Shown piece by piece: positions 6,314 to 6,854 of a stretch of DNA of 6,854 bases. Below the pieces are notes generated by a model, which was given only the letters and a program-made list of their open reading frames with translations, made no database searches and was not told the DNA's origin. The first letter of the stretch is position 1. Every line of letters begins with the position of its first letter. The position numbers and the translations under genes are program-made. Source of the DNA: Calditrichota bacterium (GTDB lineage Bacteria > Calditrichota > Calditrichia > RBG-13-44-9); NCBI GenBank assembly GCA_016934605.1, contig JAFGSO010000447.1:1-6854 (forward strand), given 5' to 3'.

Positions 6314-6854
6314 TAAAAACCGCTCCGTTCTTTCAATAATCTTAAAACTAACCAGACAAAATTTAAAGTATCCCTCAGATGATTAATAGAACTTTTTTCA
6401 CTGTGATAAATGGTAGGTATTTTGACTGAATTTATTGTCAGTCCCGACCAGCCCGATTTAATCAGAAACTCGCTTTCCAGATGAAAACGTTTCTCCTTAA
6501 AATGCATCTTCGGTAAAATGGTTGCATCTATCAGCCGGAAGCCACACTGACTGTCAGGGATCAACTGTCCGGTCATCAGGGAGATGATCAGGGACGTCAG
6601 ACTGTTGGATATAATTCGTGAAAGCGGCATAATGCGCAGATCCCTTTTACGGTATCCTGTCACCACATGTGCACCATGCTTTTCGAAAGAGTGAATAAAT
6701 TCGGGGATGTATTCCGGGGGGTGCTGCAGATCTGAATCAATGGTGATAATCATATCCGGTGAATGACTTTTTAAAAGTTCCCGGAAACCTGTCTGCAGGG
6801 CCATTCCCTTTCCCAGATTTTTTTCATGTCGATACAGTAAAATATTTTCCGGTA
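6313..6854 (-). CDS. Glycosyltransferase family 2, polyprenyl-phosphate type (5' end outside window)
   Basis: The reading frame stays open to the window edge, so this is the C-terminal 179 residues of a longer protein. The Met at 6804 is internal: residues before it read NLGKG, the GT2 signature of the DPM1-like group (NxGKGxAxxxG). The metal-binding DSD (IDSDLQHPP) follows at fragment residues 38-46, then VTGYRKR (64-70), DSQCGFRLI (100-108) and the HLESEFLIKS segment (124-133). The protein ends soon after, without a GtrA domain or long membrane tail. This group usually moves a sugar from a nucleotide donor to dolichyl or undecaprenyl phosphate, or makes related glycan linkages, at the cytoplasmic membrane face. 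The sugar and the acceptor cannot be read from sequence. The stop overlaps the pcm start by one base, so pcm and the PopT gene are in the same operon. The family call is strong; the lipid acceptor is an inference. Confidence 0.88.
   Translation of the reverse strand, partial: PENILLYRHEKNLGKGMALQTGFRELLKSHSPDMIITIDSDLQHPPEYIPEFIHSFEKHGAHVVTGYRKRDLRIMPLSRIISNSLTSLIISLMTGQLIPDSQCGFRLIDATILPKMHFKEKRFHLESEFLIKSGWSGLTINSVKIPTIYHSEKSSINHLRDTLNFVWLVLRLLKERSGF
6323..6326 (-). promoter_or_regulatory. Ribosome binding site for pcm
   Basis: On the minus strand GGAG lies nine bases before the ATG at 6313, inside the last codons of the glycosyltransferase gene. With the TAATG stop-start overlap it supports the upstream pcm start and translational coupling. 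Confidence 0.55.

Overview
The window holds six protein-coding genes in two convergent blocks, plus one short intergenic stretch dense in hairpin-forming repeats. The gene content is chromosomal housekeeping and envelope biology. I see no phage, plasmid, CRISPR, tRNA or rRNA signature. Base composition is moderate (by eye somewhat below 50% GC). A secreted transglutaminase-like protein with a beta-rich tail, a DUF368/PopT gene in an envelope operon and GC-rich tandem hairpins in an AT-richer background would fit an uncultured Gram-negative of the FCB kind (Neomarinimicrobiota or Calditrichota-like). That placement is an impression, not a proof.

Plus strand, 23-2837: trkA followed after 31 bases by trkH. 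This is a complete two-gene Trk potassium-uptake operon: a cytoplasmic NAD(H)/nucleotide-binding gating subunit and a membrane pore subunit. Both are full length with family motifs intact.

Minus strand, 6854 down to 4830: a glycosyltransferase family 2 gene (5' end outside the window), pcm, and a DUF368/PopT polyprenyl-phosphate transporter gene. They overlap by 1 and 13 bases and so are almost certainly co-transcribed. The GT2 resembles polyprenyl-phosphate glycosyltransferases and PopT returns undecaprenyl phosphate to the inner leaflet, so this operon may pair use and recycling of the same lipid carrier. Pcm repairs isoaspartyl damage and is not obviously part of that job.

Minus strand, 4617 down to 2866: a secreted, 583-residue transglutaminase-like protein with an intact Cys-His-Asp triad, a Gly/Ser linker, a Pro-rich spacer and a C-terminal beta-sandwich-like domain. 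It faces trkH tail to tail across only 28 bases.

The 212-base gap between PopT and the transglutaminase gene (4618-4829) is the most unusual part. It contains a 40-base element able to fold into two mutually exclusive 8-bp hairpins, a small dyad, two tandem 21-base GC-rich hairpin units and a perfect 18-base palindrome. That palindrome runs into the PopT gene and supplies its last three codons and stop codon.
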